DNA of 64,000 nt. Origin: Microthrixaceae bacterium (lineage in GTDB: Bacteria; Actinomycetota; Acidimicrobiia; Acidimicrobiales; Microtrichaceae). The stretch spans positions 166,379 through 230,378 of the forward strand of contig JAOSKI010000003.1 in NCBI GenBank assembly GCA_027493675.1, given 5' to 3'. Both the position numbers and the translations under genes were made by a program. Positions 20,461 to 30,041 of this stretch are shown piece after piece (the stretch's first letter is position 1; every line of letters begins with the position of its first letter). The notes beneath the pieces were generated by a model, which saw only the letters and a program-made list of their open reading frames with translations, had not been told where the DNA came from and ran no database searches.

Positions 20461-22115
20461 TCAGGGGACCCGCGGGCGGTTCCTCTCGATGATCGTCGCG
20501 AAGTCGAGCTCCGGGGGCAGCGTGCCGAACGCCCTGCCGCCGTCGTCGCCCAACCTGGACCCGCAGAAGGCGTCGGCCACATCCGGTGGGCCGTGGCGCA
20601 CCAGCAGCGAGCCCTGCATTGCGAGCGCCATCGACTCGACCACCGAACGAGCACGTGACTCGATCGCGTCGGTATCGCCCAGCTCCTTGCGCACGCCTGC
20701 AATCGCCGCGTCCAGGCTACGGTCCGCTCCCGCTGCCAGGTCGAGTTCGACCATGAACGCGTCCAGCGACTCCGGTGAACGGATCATCGCCCGCAGGGCG
20801 TCCAGGCAGATCACGTTGCCCGAACCCTCCCACACCCCGTTGACCGGGCTCTGCCGGAAGATCCGGGGCATGTCGGATTCCTCCACGAAGCCCAGCCCGC
20901 CAAGGCACTCCAGTGACTCGGCAGCGTGCACAGGTGCGCGCTTGCAGGTCCAGTACTTGGCCACCGGGGTCAGCAGGCGTTGGAGCAACTCCTCGGCGGG
21001 ATCCGTCGGGGCGGCATCGAAGGTGGCCGCCAGCCTGATGGCAAGGGCCGTGGCCGCCTCGGCCTCGATGCACAGATCGGCAAGAACGTTTGCCATCAGG
21101 GGCTGCTGATCGAGGGTGCGGCCGAAGGCAGAACGCCGGTGCGCATGCCATGTGGCGTGCGCGACGCCCTGACGCATGATCGACGCCGAGCCGATGGTGC
21201 AGTCGAGCCGCGTTGAGTTGACCATCTCGATGATGGTGCGCACCCCGCGCCCTCCTCCCCCACCATCACCGCCGACACGTCGGCCAGTTCCATCTCAGCC
21301 GACGCGTTGGCGCGGTCGCCGAGCTTGTCCTTGAGGCGCTGGAGGCGCATCGGGTTGCGGGTGCCGTCGGGGCGGAACCGCTGGGTCCAGAAGCAGCTAA
21401 GGCCACCGGGAGCCTGCGCCAGCACCAGGAAGCCGTCGGACATGGGAGCCGAGCAGAACCACTTGTGCCCGGTCAGCTCGTATTCGGTGCCCGATCCCCT
21501 CCGCCCACCGGCCGTGCCGTGGTGGTGTTGGCGCGCACATCGGAGCCGCCTTGCTTCTCGGTCATCGCCATGCCGGCGGTGATCCCCGCCTTCTCCTGGA
21601 TAGGGACGTTCGCCGGGTCGTATGACCGGCTCGTGAACAGCGGCTCCAGATCCGCGTACAGATCCGGCTGGTGCCGCAACGCCGGCAGGATCGAGCTGGT
21701 CATGGAGATGGGACAGCAGTGTCCCATCTCCACTCCGTACCAGGTCACGAACTTCGCCGCCCGGATCACGTGTGCCCCGTGACGCCTCCTCCACCCACGG
21801 CACAGCGTGCATGCCGTTCGCGATCGCGGTCTCCATCAAGCGGTGGTAGGAGGGGTGGTACTCAACGACGTCGAGGCGGTCTCCGAAGCGGTCGTGAGTT
21901 CGCAGCACGGGCGGGTTCGCCTCGGCCTGACGTCCCCACCCCAGCGCCTCTGAAGATCCTGCGATCGCGCCGAGCTCGCCCAACTCGTCAGCGGCGTGCC
22001 CGGCTTCGTGCCTGTTCACCGCCTCCACCAGAGCGGGGTTCGAGGTGTACGCGTTGTGACCCTCCAGCGGTTCCGACTGGTTGATCACCTCGTGGGTGTC
22101 GAATCGGTTGGCCAT
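20461..22115 (-). CDS. AidB-like acyl-CoA dehydrogenase, about three frameshifts
   Basis: An FAD-dependent acyl-CoA dehydrogenase of the AidB branch; E. coli AidB belongs to the adaptive response to alkylating agents and binds DNA. Seen: an N-terminus with the EGHNAYTSNPALVEAV segment, MTEKQGGSDVRANTT, GHKWFCSAPMSDGFLVLAQ, a DSAxxR-like STRLDCTIGSASIMRQ segment and the diagnostic WEGSGNVICLDALRAM. Frames change near 21775, 21500 and 21245. About 551 residues, close to AidB's 540. It lies 41 bp downstream of the RecA/DnaB-fold gene and 33 bp before the small protein gene, all on the minus strand. Whether it acts on acyl-CoA or protects DNA cannot be told from sequence. Confidence 0.82.
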
Positions 22116-22155
22116 GGGCGCACCCTAGAACCCTGCTCGGGCCGGCGCTTCGCAG

Positions 22156-22916
22156 TCAGTTCACAAATCCGGTGACGTGGTCCACGAACACGTCCTCCAC
22201 ACGCAACAGGTCGATCGGGTCGGGGCGCACCAGCGTCGATCGGCCCCCGTTGTGGTGGACTCCCACACGCACCAGCCGGTCTCCTCCCCGCAGGTCCTCC
22301 AGGTCCAGGTGCGACGACGTGGCGACCACCGCCACCCCCAACTCGACCGCCATACCGACCAACCGGCCCAGCACACGGCACGGATGATCGAAGCGGCTGA
22401 TATCCTCGACCGCCAGCACCTCCACCCCATGCCGGCGGATCGCGTCATCGAGCACCGAGTACGAGAGCGACTCGCTGATCCAGAGGTCACGTGTGGCCAG
22501 CTCGCCGATCACCGAGGTCAACTCGTCCCAGTCGGCTTCGTCCAGCGCGCAGTGTGCGAGGAACTCCTGGGACACCCTGGCTGCTGCACCCCAGAGGCAG
22601 GCCGTGTTCCAGTGGAGGCGGTGCCCGGCGAGAAGCGTGACATGATCGACGTGGCCGGCGATGTCGAGCAGCAACGGCCGAGATGCCTCCGGGGTTTCTG
22701 CTTCGAACAGGGTCACGGTCCCGGGCCGTATCCCCCTCCGAGCAGTCGATCCAGGTAGACCCGCCCGGTGCTGAGGGGAAGCATCCGCTGATCGATCGAC
22801 GGCACCGGTTCGCTCGAGGAATACTCCTCGATGAGTTCGATCAGCGACTCGAGCGCTTGCGCGACATGCACGGGTTCCTCCACCTGCCGGGTCCGACGCC
22901 GCTGCTCATCTCCCAT
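22156..22916 (-). CDS. RecA/DnaB-fold protein with degenerate Walker A, one frameshift
   Basis: The N-terminal part contains LSTGRVYLDRLLGGGYGPG, the classic lead-in of DnaB, RadA and KaiC ATPase cores (TGxxxLDxLLGGGxxPG). The second frame continues with VTLFEAETPEASRPLLLDI, where the Walker A GxxGxGK(S/T) should be; the lysine is absent. VTLLAGHRLHW follows at the position of the usual strand 2, and a Walker-B-like VEVLAVEDISRFDH near residue 150. The frame changes at 22713-22716, where GGGG appears to have lost a base. Read literally, this is a GTGA stop-start overlap of two small genes. About 253 residues. Probably catalytically dead or non-canonical; function unknown. Confidence 0.6.
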
Positions 22917-23065
22917 GCCGCTCAACTCCCCTGCTGTTCGTCCCACACGCCGGCATCCGATACGCCGGTACCTCGCACACCGGCATCCCACACACCGGGA
23001 CGCGCTCGAACGCCTGTTCTACTACACCCGCGCGGCTCGTGCTCGGGGTTTTCGCGCGCGTGTGC

Positions 23066-23800
23066 CTACAGGGCCCGCAGCAGGAAGGGAACCACGACCC
23101 AGATCATGAGCAACGACGCCGCCACCCCCACGCCGACGCGGAACTGCGACGTGCCGGTGAACGCGGCGAGACCCAGCGGATCCTTCGGCTGCGCCGGAGG
23201 ATGAGCGAGGGTGGAGCCGAACCCGACGAGCGCAGCCAGGACGACCTGCGCCAACAGCACCCCCGTCGTGGTGGGCGGCAGTGGGAGGGACGCTCCGAAC
23301 GCCTCCACTTCGGTAGGCGCTGTCGAGGGTCCCCGCCACAGTTCGAACACCGATACGAGCACGGCGACAGCCGCTGCTCCCATGGTCAAGTGCCGGTGCA
23401 GGCTGATGTGCTCAGCCTTCTCGGCCTGCTCCGCCTCCGCAGCAGCCTGGCGGGCGGCAGCGGCCTGAGCCGCCTTCCTGCGGACCTCGGTGCGACGTGC
23501 CTCCCACGCCTTGCGCTCGACCTCCAGCTCACGCTCCTCGAAGCGTTGCTGGAGCGCCGTCCGGGATCCCCCCATCACCGGCCGGGTGTCATCGAGCCAG
23601 GAATCGTACTCACGTCGCCTGTCGGCGTTGCCGAGCACCGACCATGCGACCTGGAGGGCATCGAAGGCCTCCTCGTCACCACCGGAGTCGGGATGCAACT
23701 CCTTCGCCTTGGCGCGGTAGGCCGCCTTGAGCTCACTCGCCGAGGCGTCCTCAGAGGCACCCAGCACCTCGTAGTGGCTTGCCCTCATCGACGTGGACAT
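23066..23800 (-). CDS. Membrane-anchored DnaJ-domain protein
   Basis: An N-terminal J domain (residues about 8-68) with the HPD motif in KELHPDSGGDEEAF, which would stimulate an Hsp70 partner. A charged alanine-rich helix, probably coiled-coil, follows (residues about 85-130, EERELEVERKAWEARR). Three hydrophobic segments come next: HLTMGAAAVAVLVSVF, GVLLAQVVLAALVGFG and a C-terminal GVGVAASLLMIWVVVPFLL. Intact, 244 residues. The J domain is at the N-terminus and the membrane part at the C-terminus, unlike DjlA. It is the first gene of a minus-strand run leading to the RecA/DnaB-fold protein 149 bp downstream. Confidence 0.85.
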   Translation of the reverse strand: MSTSMRASHYEVLGASEDASASELKAAYRAKAKELHPDSGGDEEAFDALQVAWSVLGNADRRREYDSWLDDTRPVMGGSRTALQQRFEERELEVERKAWEARRTEVRRKAAQAAAARQAAAEAEQAEKAEHISLHRHLTMGAAAVAVLVSVFELWRGPSTAPTEVEAFGASLPLPPTTTGVLLAQVVLAALVGFGSTLAHPPAQPKDPLGLAAFTGTSQFRVGVGVAASLLMIWVVVPFLLRAL

Positions 23801-23900
23801 CGCTCGCTCCAGGAGTCACGGCCTGCGCGCCCCATTCGGGACACGGCGTGTCATAGAGCCACCGTACGGAGCAACTTCGCGTTTCCCAACCTCGCTCCAT

Positions 23901-25345
23901 TCATGGGGGTGCGGGGCCTTGGTGGTCGGTGGTGTTCTGGGCGAGTAGCAGTTTGCCGTGGGGGTCACGGAACACTTTGACTTGGGTGGTGGGGTCGAGG
24001 TTGGCGGATGTGGCTCGTTGCCGGTGTGCCTCCGCGAGGTGTGCCGGCAGGTCTGCGATGTCGTAGCGCAACAGGGTCCATGGCCGGTCACAGTGCATCA
24101 ACCCGTGGTGGCGTCGACACAACAGGGCACCGTCGTCGATGTCGGTTCGCCCGCCTTGGGTCCAGGGGGTTTCGTGGTGTGCATCACAACGTGAGGCGGG
24201 TTGGTCACATCCTGGGAACACACACCCGCCGTCACGAACCACGAGTGCCTGTTTCTGGGCAGGGGTGAACAACCGCACGGTGCGTCCCAGGTTGAGTGGG
24301 TTCCCGCTGGTGTCTGTGATCACTGGTTGGAGGTGTGCTTCACAGATCAACACCGCTGTGGTGGCCGCGTCCAGGCTGGTTCCATCTGGTGTGGTGCACC
24401 CGGGTCGGGTTGCCGTCACGGTCTGCTGTGATGGTCACATTGACCGACACCACCGGTTTCGGGGGTGTTCGGGTTGATCACCGCGCCACGGCGTATCAGT
24501 TCGACCACTGCTCTGGCCCGTAGCACCCCCATAGGGGGTATCGGGATCCCAGTGGTGTCGTGTTCGCGTGCAGCGCCACGGTACTGACGATCCGTTTCAG
24601 CACAGATGATCGCTTCGATCTCCACCGCGTTGTGCCCTGAGAGCTCCAGGGTGACATGCAGATGACCTTCGAAATCGTGTCCCATGGCTGCGGTGTCCCG
24701 GTCACCGCAATCAGGTTCGACACCATCGGCATCCAACATCGCTGCAACCTGACGGAGATGAGCAACGAAGACGCTGTACCGGTGATACTTCGCGAACCGT
24801 ACCAAATCGTCCTGGGCCTGAACGAGGGTGTCGGTGATCCGCTCGTTGCACACCCCGGCGAGCGCCAACACATGATCCACTGACACCACCCCGGCTGCGA
24901 GCGCCACAGCGAAACCGTCGAAACGTTGCAATGTTCGAGCAACCTTGAGTTCACGGCCCACCGTCGTGTCACTGCTGTGTGTGCGATGTGCTTTCCAGCG
25001 TTTGGTTGACAACCCTGTTTCGGTTTCGGTGACCCCCAGCGAATCCAACCGGCCGATCGTGACGGCTTTCACCGCGTCCAAGCGGCGTTGCAGACCCTCC
25101 AGAGCCAACACCGTGCCCATCAAAGCCTCACCATCCAAAGCCCCGACCTCGACCCCACCCAGCGTCGACACCAGATCGGCCATCAACCCCTCGACATCAC
25201 GCACCGCATCCGGTGCCCCGTCATCGATCAGGCACTCGTTGACCCACTGCTCAGCGGCCCACACCCGCCACCGCGCAAGAGCATCCCCAGACCCGCTCTC
25301 CCAACCGCTCTCCCGACCCGCTCTCCCCCGACCGACCCAACCCAT
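23901..25345 (-). CDS. 13E12-repeat/DUF222 protein with C-terminal HNH nuclease domain, one frameshift
   Basis: An actinobacterial DUF222 protein ending in an HNH endonuclease domain. Seen: the helical DUF222 region (MGTVLALEGLQRRLDAVKAV, then AAGVVSVDHVLALAG) and a C-terminal HNH with CVFPGCDQPASRCDAHHETPW, continuing to GALLCRRHHGLMH. These supply the two cysteine pairs and the catalytic histidines. The frame changes near 24425. About 481 residues. A LexA-like palindrome sits three bases upstream of the ATG at 25345, and mycobacterial 13E12 genes are known members of the SOS regulon. Such genes occur in many copies in actinobacteria and may be mobile or self-spreading. Target unknown. Confidence 0.85.
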
Positions 25346-25347
25346 CC

Positions 25348-25363
25348 TCGTACATACGTTCGA
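25348..25363 (-). promoter_or_regulatory. Probable LexA (SOS) box upstream of the 13E12/HNH gene
   Basis: On the minus strand the site reads TCGAACGTATGTACGA. The mycobacterial SOS box is TCGAAC-N4-GTTCGA, so there is one mismatch, in the right arm. It ends two bases before the ATG. A TATGTA within it could serve as a -10 element for a leaderless transcript, in which case LexA would directly cover the polymerase site. Confidence 0.65.
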
Positions 25364-25448
25364 TGATAGAGAAGGGGTGCGACACCGACCGGAACGAACC
25401 CGGATCAGCGGCGTGCCGAGCGCCGACCTACTGGATCGTCACGCGTAC

Positions 25449-26250
25449 CTACCGTCCCACAGGTGCGGGGAGTTCCTCGACCTGTTCGAGGAGGTCGCGG
25501 TTGGCGAACCTCAGTCGCTCGATGTCGGTCCACGTCGAGGACTCGGGATCAAGGGGGTCGACCAGCCTCATCCGGGCGAACTTCTCAGCGACCCAGCCAT
25601 CGGCGGTCGTGCGGGAGAAGTGCAGGATCCCGCAGTTCACAATGGGAGGGTCTTCGGCCTCCCTCGCGCTCGAGCCACTCGTCGATCGTCATCTTCTCCA
25701 ACCGGTAGCGGAACGCCCACATCACGTCTTCGTGGGTCACGCACAGGACCCGCCGTCCCGCCATCTCACGTGCGAGCGTGCCGAGGATCTCACGCACGCG
25801 CATGTCGATGTCCGCGGTGCTCTCACCGCACTCCGGGCGCCACAGGAACTTGTGCCTCCGCCGGTACTCGAACGACCATGGATACTTCTTTTGCCGACTC
25901 GGACTTGCTGTGTCCCTCCCACAGCCCGGAAGTCACGCTCGCGCAACAGGGATTCGAGTTGCCACGCGGCATCGGGCACGTCGAGCAGCCCGGCGGTCTC
26001 ACGGGCCCGCACGAACGGCGAGCAGTACAGCCGGTCGAAGCGCTCGATCCCCCACCTCTTCCATCCACGATCTGACCCACCTGCCGGCGGCTGCAGCCTG
26101 CGCACGACCCTTGCCGGTCAACCGGTAGTCGGCCGTGCTGCGTGCCAGGTACTCCGGGGTGAGGAGCCTGCGGTCGCCGCGCTTGGCCGCATCGAGTGCG
26201 ACGTTGCCCTCGCTCTCGCCATGGCGGACCAAAAACAGGTCGAGCGGCAT
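25449..26250 (-). CDS. Histidine phosphatase (phosphoglycerate-mutase superfamily), about three frameshifts
   Basis: A phosphohydrolase with an active-site phosphohistidine. Seen: FLVRHGESEGN near residue 5 (the RHG motif with the nucleophile histidine), LTGKGRAQA, YCSPFVRARETA with the second phosphate-binding arginine, and the late VLCVTHEDVMWA supplying the second catalytic histidine. Frames change near 26060, 25870-25900 and 25640. About 267 residues. The ATG at 26250 precedes LDLFLVRHGES, but in-frame ATGs within the 21-bp repeats upstream would add a GMDPTIQ-type repeat tail. It lies just downstream of copA on the same strand. Substrate unknown. Confidence 0.8.
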
Positions 26251-26264
26251 TGCTCCGGTGTCCA

Positions 26265-26327
26265 TCGGATCCATGCCCTGAGTGGTCGAGTCCATGCCCT
26301 GAATGGTCGGATCCATGCCCTGAATGA
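26265..26327 (+). repeat. Tandem repeat, three 21-bp units
   Basis: Three consecutive 21-bp copies of tcggatccatgccctgaatgg with one or two differences each. The array lies directly upstream of the phosphatase start, between it and the copA stop. On the minus strand it would encode a heptad MDPTIQG-type repeat in frame with the phosphatase and offers three alternative ATG codons. Confidence 0.9.
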
Positions 26328-26354
26328 TGACGCGCCCCGACCTTCGGTGTCGCG

Positions 26355-28735
26355 CTAGAGGCTCTTGGGGGTGAACCGTCGCAGGCGCAGGCTGTTGGCG
26401 ACCACGAACACCGACGAGAACGCCATCGCAGCCCCGGCGATCATGGGGTTCAGAAGACCCGCCGCGGCGAGCGGCAACGCGGCGACGTTGTAGGCGAAGG
26501 CCCAGAACAGGTTGCCCTTGATCGTGGCGAGCGTGCGTCGTGACAGCTGGATCGCGCCCCTGCGACGCGCAGGTCGCCACGAACCAGGGTCAGGTCGCTC
26601 GCCTCGATGGCCACGTCGGTGCCGGTGCCCATGGCCAGCCCCAGGTCCGCGGTGGCGAGTGCTGCGGCGTCGTTCACGCCGTCACCCACCATGGCGACCA
26701 CCCGGCCGCTCTGTTGGAGGTCGCGCACCGCAGCCACCTTGTCGGCGGGGAGCACCTCGGCGATCACCTCGTCGATGCCGACCTCGTCGGCCACGCTGCG
26801 GGCCGTCGATGCGTTGTCACCGGTGAGCAGCACCGGGGTCAGCCCCAGCTCTCTGAGTCGGGCGACCGCTTCGGCCGAGGTGGGCTTGACTGCGTCGGCC
26901 ACGACCAGCACCGCACGCACCAAGTGGTCCCACCCTCCGAGCACCGCGGTGTGGCCCGCCGCCTCGGCTGCGCTGCGGGCCTCGGTGAGCTCGGCGGGCA
27001 CCTGCCAGCCGGACTCGGCGAACATGGACTGGCGACCGGCAAGCACCTCGTGGCCGTCCACCTCGCCTGTCACACCCAGGCCTTCACGGTTGGCGAAGCC
27101 CGACACAGGCGCGAGTGACCTAACTCCTCTGTTGCACCCGCTGCGATGGCGGCTGCGATCGGATGCTCGGAGGCCGCCTCGAGGGCGCCCAGGACCCCCA
27201 GGACCTCCTCGCGGTCCTCACCGGAGGCGACCACCACGTCCACCAGCGTCATGCGCCCGGTGGTGACGGTTCCGGTCTTGTCCAACACGATGGTGTCTAC
27301 CCGACGGGTCGATTCGAGCACCTCGGGTCCCTTGATCAGGATCCCGAGTTGCGCGCCCCTGCCGGTACCGACCATGAGCGCCACGGGGGTGGCGAGACCG
27401 AGTGCGCAGGGGCAGGCGATGATGAGCACCGCCACCGCAGCGGTGAACGCAGCGGCTGCGCCTTCGCCCACTGCGAGCCAGAACACGAGCGTGGCCAGCG
27501 CGAGCAGGATGACGACCGGGACGAACACCGCGGAGACCCGGTCGGCCAGGCGTTGCACCTGCGCCTTGCCGGTCTGCGCGTCGGTCACGAGCCTGGTGAT
27601 CTGCGCGAGCTGCGTGTCGGCTCCGACCCTGGTGGCGCGCACCACCAGCCGGCCGCCGGCGTTGACGGTGGCGCCCACCACCGAGTCGCCCGGGGTGACC
27701 TCCACCGGCACGCTCTCACCGGTGAGCAGCGACGCGCCGATGGCTGAGGAACCCTCCTCGATCACTCCGTCGGTTGCGACCTTCTCGCCGGGGCGGACCA
27801 CGAAGCGGTCGCCGACCGCCAGCTGGGCGACCGGGACGCGGACCTCCACGCCGTCACGGATCACCGCCACGTCCCTGGCGCCCAGGTCCAGCAGGGTCCT
27901 GAGCGCGGCACCGGTGCGACGCTTGGCGCGGGCCTCGAAGTAGCGGCCCGCCAGGATGAACGTGGTCACCCCGGCGGCCACCTCGAGGTAGATCTCGTGG
28001 GTGCCCGAACCCCGCGAGACGGTGAGCTCGAAGGGCATCTTCATGCCCGGCATGCCCGCATCGCCCACGAACAGGGCATACAGCGACCAGCCGAACGCGG
28101 CGATCGTGCCCATGGAGATCAGGGTGTCCATGGTGGCGGTGCCGTGACGCAGGTTGGTCCACGCGGCCCGATGGAACGGCCAGGCCCCCCACACCACCAC
28201 TGGGGCTGCGAGGGTCAGCGACAGCCACTGCCAGTTCTCGAACTGGAGGGCCGGAACCATCGCCATCGCGATCACGGGGATCGACAGCGCCGCCGAGATG
28301 AGCACCCGGTTGCGGAGCTGCTCGACGTCGTCGTCGGGGGTGGCGGTGGCCGCCGCCACCTTCACCGTGGGCGTCCCCGGCGGCGTGCGGGGACCCCGCG
28401 CCGCTCTCGGCGCCGCCGTCGACATCCACTCCCCCGCCGAGGGGCGGGGCCGCGCCGGCGGCGAGGTTGGTACCGACAGTGGCGCTGGTGCCGGCGACCG
28501 CGAACGGGTCGACCGCCATCCTCGCCGAGTAGCCCGCCGCCTCCACCTCACCGATGAGCTCGCTGCCCTCCACGGGCCGGTCGGCTGTGACGGTGGCGCG
28601 TTCGGTGGCGTAGTTGACCGTGGCGCTCACCCCGTCGAGGCGGTTCAGTCGCTTCTCCACGCGGGCGGCACAGGACGCGCAGGTCATGCCTGAGATGTCG
28701 AGCTCCAACCGCAGCGGGTACTCCTCGGTCCTCAT
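26355..28735 (-). CDS. copA: Copper-exporting P1B-type ATPase, about three frameshifts
   Basis: Pumps Cu(I) out across the cytoplasmic membrane. Seen: an N-terminal metal-binding domain with [12 protein letters not shown] (residues about 16-27), a linker rich in glycine and alanine, and membrane helices. The CPC motif is in [16 protein letters not shown], with the phosphorylation site DKTGTVTTG and the nucleotide-binding SEHP. The hinge TGDN and [11 protein letters not shown] follow, ending with the helix pair [19 protein letters not shown], which closes on a TAG at 26355-26357. Frames change near 28350, 27110 and 26560. About 793 residues. A strong GGAGGAGG ribosome site precedes the ATG at 28735. 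It lies 73 bp downstream of copZ; CsoR sites upstream of copZ imply copper induction. Confidence 0.93.
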
Positions 28736-28808
28736 GGGTGGACCTCCTCCTTCGGCTTCACCGACCTTGCTCGGGGTAGGCGGCCGGACGCTCCGGCCAC
28801 GCTGGCTC

Positions 28809-29018
28809 TCAGCCGACCAGCTCGTAGCCGGCCTCGTCGACCGCGGCCTTCACGAGCGCCCGGTCCACCGGGGACTCGCTGGTCACCTCGACGCGACCGC
28901 TCTCCAGGTCGGCTGACACGCCGGTCACGCCGTCGATCTTCGAGATCTCCTCGGTGACCGCCGCCACGCAGTGGCCGCAGGTCATCCCCGACACCTTCAC
29001 CGTCTCCACGTTCGACAT
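28809..29018 (-). CDS. copZ: Copper chaperone, heavy-metal-associated domain
   Basis: A 69-residue cytoplasmic Cu(I) chaperone that hands copper to CopA. The single HMA fold has the metal site GMTCGHC at residues 11-17 and a C-terminal DEAGYELVG, typical length. Intact frame. It is the first gene of the copZ-copA operon, with the two palindromic CsoR-type sites 75-115 bp upstream and csoR divergent beyond them. Confidence 0.93.
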   Translation of the reverse strand: MSNVETVKVSGMTCGHCVAAVTEEISKIDGVTGVSADLESGRVEVTSESPVDRALVKAAVDEAGYELVG

Positions 29019-29092
29019 CGCAAGCCTCTCTTGTCATGAGCCCGGTCGCCCCGGTCTCGCTGCAGCGACCCCTGGGTCCCACCGGTTGGCGG

Positions 29093-29135
29093 TACCCTCA
29101 GGGGGTATATCCACCATACACCCCCAGGGGGTATA
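29093..29135. promoter_or_regulatory. Two CsoR-type operators between copZ and csoR
   Basis: Site 1 (29093-29107) reads TACCCTCAGGGGGTA. Site 2 has the near-perfect palindrome ACCCCCAGGGGGT at 29119-29131 within TACAC...GTATA flanks. Both match the G/C-rich TACCC...GGGTA form of copper-sensing CsoR operators. Their midpoints are about 25 bp apart and lie in the only region shared by the divergent copZ and csoR genes, so one set of sites can control both. Confidence 0.82.
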
Positions 29136-29209
29136 GTGGTCAACACCTTTGATGAGGAATCCACGATCCGGCCCGAGCGGAGTGCTCGGCACCACCCGAC
29201 GGGAGCATC

Positions 29210-29494
29210 ATGACAGCGCGGGGTTACACGGCAACCAAGGAACAGCTCCAAACGAGGCTCGCCCGCATCGAGGGCCAGGTCCGGGGCATCTCACGCATGG
29301 TCGACGAGGACCGGTACTGCATCGACGTGCTCACACAGATCAGCGCCGTACGCGCCGCGTTGGACCGCGTAGCGCTCGGCCTCGTGGACGGGCACACCCG
29401 CCACTGCCTGATAGGCGGGCACGGGGGGCCGGCGGATCCCGACGATCAGGCCGACGAGCTGATGAGCGCGATCGGCAGGCTCATGTCGAGCTGA
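29210..29494 (+). CDS. csoR: Copper-sensing repressor CsoR
   Basis: A small all-helical tetrameric repressor that releases DNA on binding Cu(I). 94 residues, intact. Seen: RLARIEGQVRGISRMV, and the metal ligands as Cys in RYCIDVLTQ, His in DGHTRHC and Cys in the same RHC. This is the Cys-His-Cys set that separates CsoR from the formaldehyde sensor FrmR and nickel sensor RcnR. It is divergent from copZ-copA, with paired operators between. Confidence 0.93.
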   Translation: MTARGYTATKEQLQTRLARIEGQVRGISRMVDEDRYCIDVLTQISAVRAALDRVALGLVDGHTRHCLIGGHGGPADPDDQADELMSAIGRLMSS

Positions 29495-29508
29495 TTGCCG
29501 GGCGCCGC

Positions 29509-29977
29509 TCAGGTCGAGAACGTGCCGACCACACGCGCCTGTTCGATGATGTGCCCGTCCATGGCCGCGAGCACCGCGGCCCTGTCTGGCAGCGGGTCGG
29601 CGTCGACGGTGGTGTCGAGCGCGAACAGGTGGAAGAGGTAGTGGTGGTCACCGTGACCCGGCGGCGGGGCGGGCCCCATGTACGCCGCATCCCCCATGCT
29701 GTTGAGGCCCGAGACGTACTCGGTGTCGAGGTCGCCCCCCACCCCCGGTGGCGCCGGGGTCGATCCCGACCGCCACCCAGTGCGTGAAGCCGTCCACCAT
29801 CGGCGCATCGGGGTCGTGCACCACCACGACCAGCTCACGGGTGCCGGCAGGCACGTTCTGCCACCGCAGCTCCGGGATGTTGTCGCCCCCGCGTTGGAGT
29901 GCTCGTCGGGGATGCGACCGGTGTGGTCGAATGCCGGGGGAGCTGATCGTCAGGTCTCCGAGGTTGAGCTTGGGCAT
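29509..29977 (-). CDS. YbhB/YbcL-type PEBP family protein, about two frameshifts
   Basis: A Raf-kinase-inhibitor-like (phosphatidylethanolamine-binding) protein; the bacterial role is unclear, with a possible ligand or phosphopeptide pocket. Seen: GGDNIPELRWQNVPAGT, the pocket signature DPDAPMVDGFTHWV near residue 60, and GHGDHHYLFHLFALDT near the C-terminus. Frames change near 29890-29930 and 29750. About 156 residues, normal length. No signal peptide. It converges with csoR across a 14-bp gap. Confidence 0.85.
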
Positions 29978-30041
29978 GGTCCGATCCTTTCACCATTCGG
30001 GTCGACGGGTCCCCGACCCACCCTGTCGGGTCATCTGGAAC

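Noticed and set aside
23816..25345. CRISPR or tandem nuclease array around the HNH gene
   Set aside because: No regularly spaced repeats; only one DUF222/HNH gene and a single LexA-like site.
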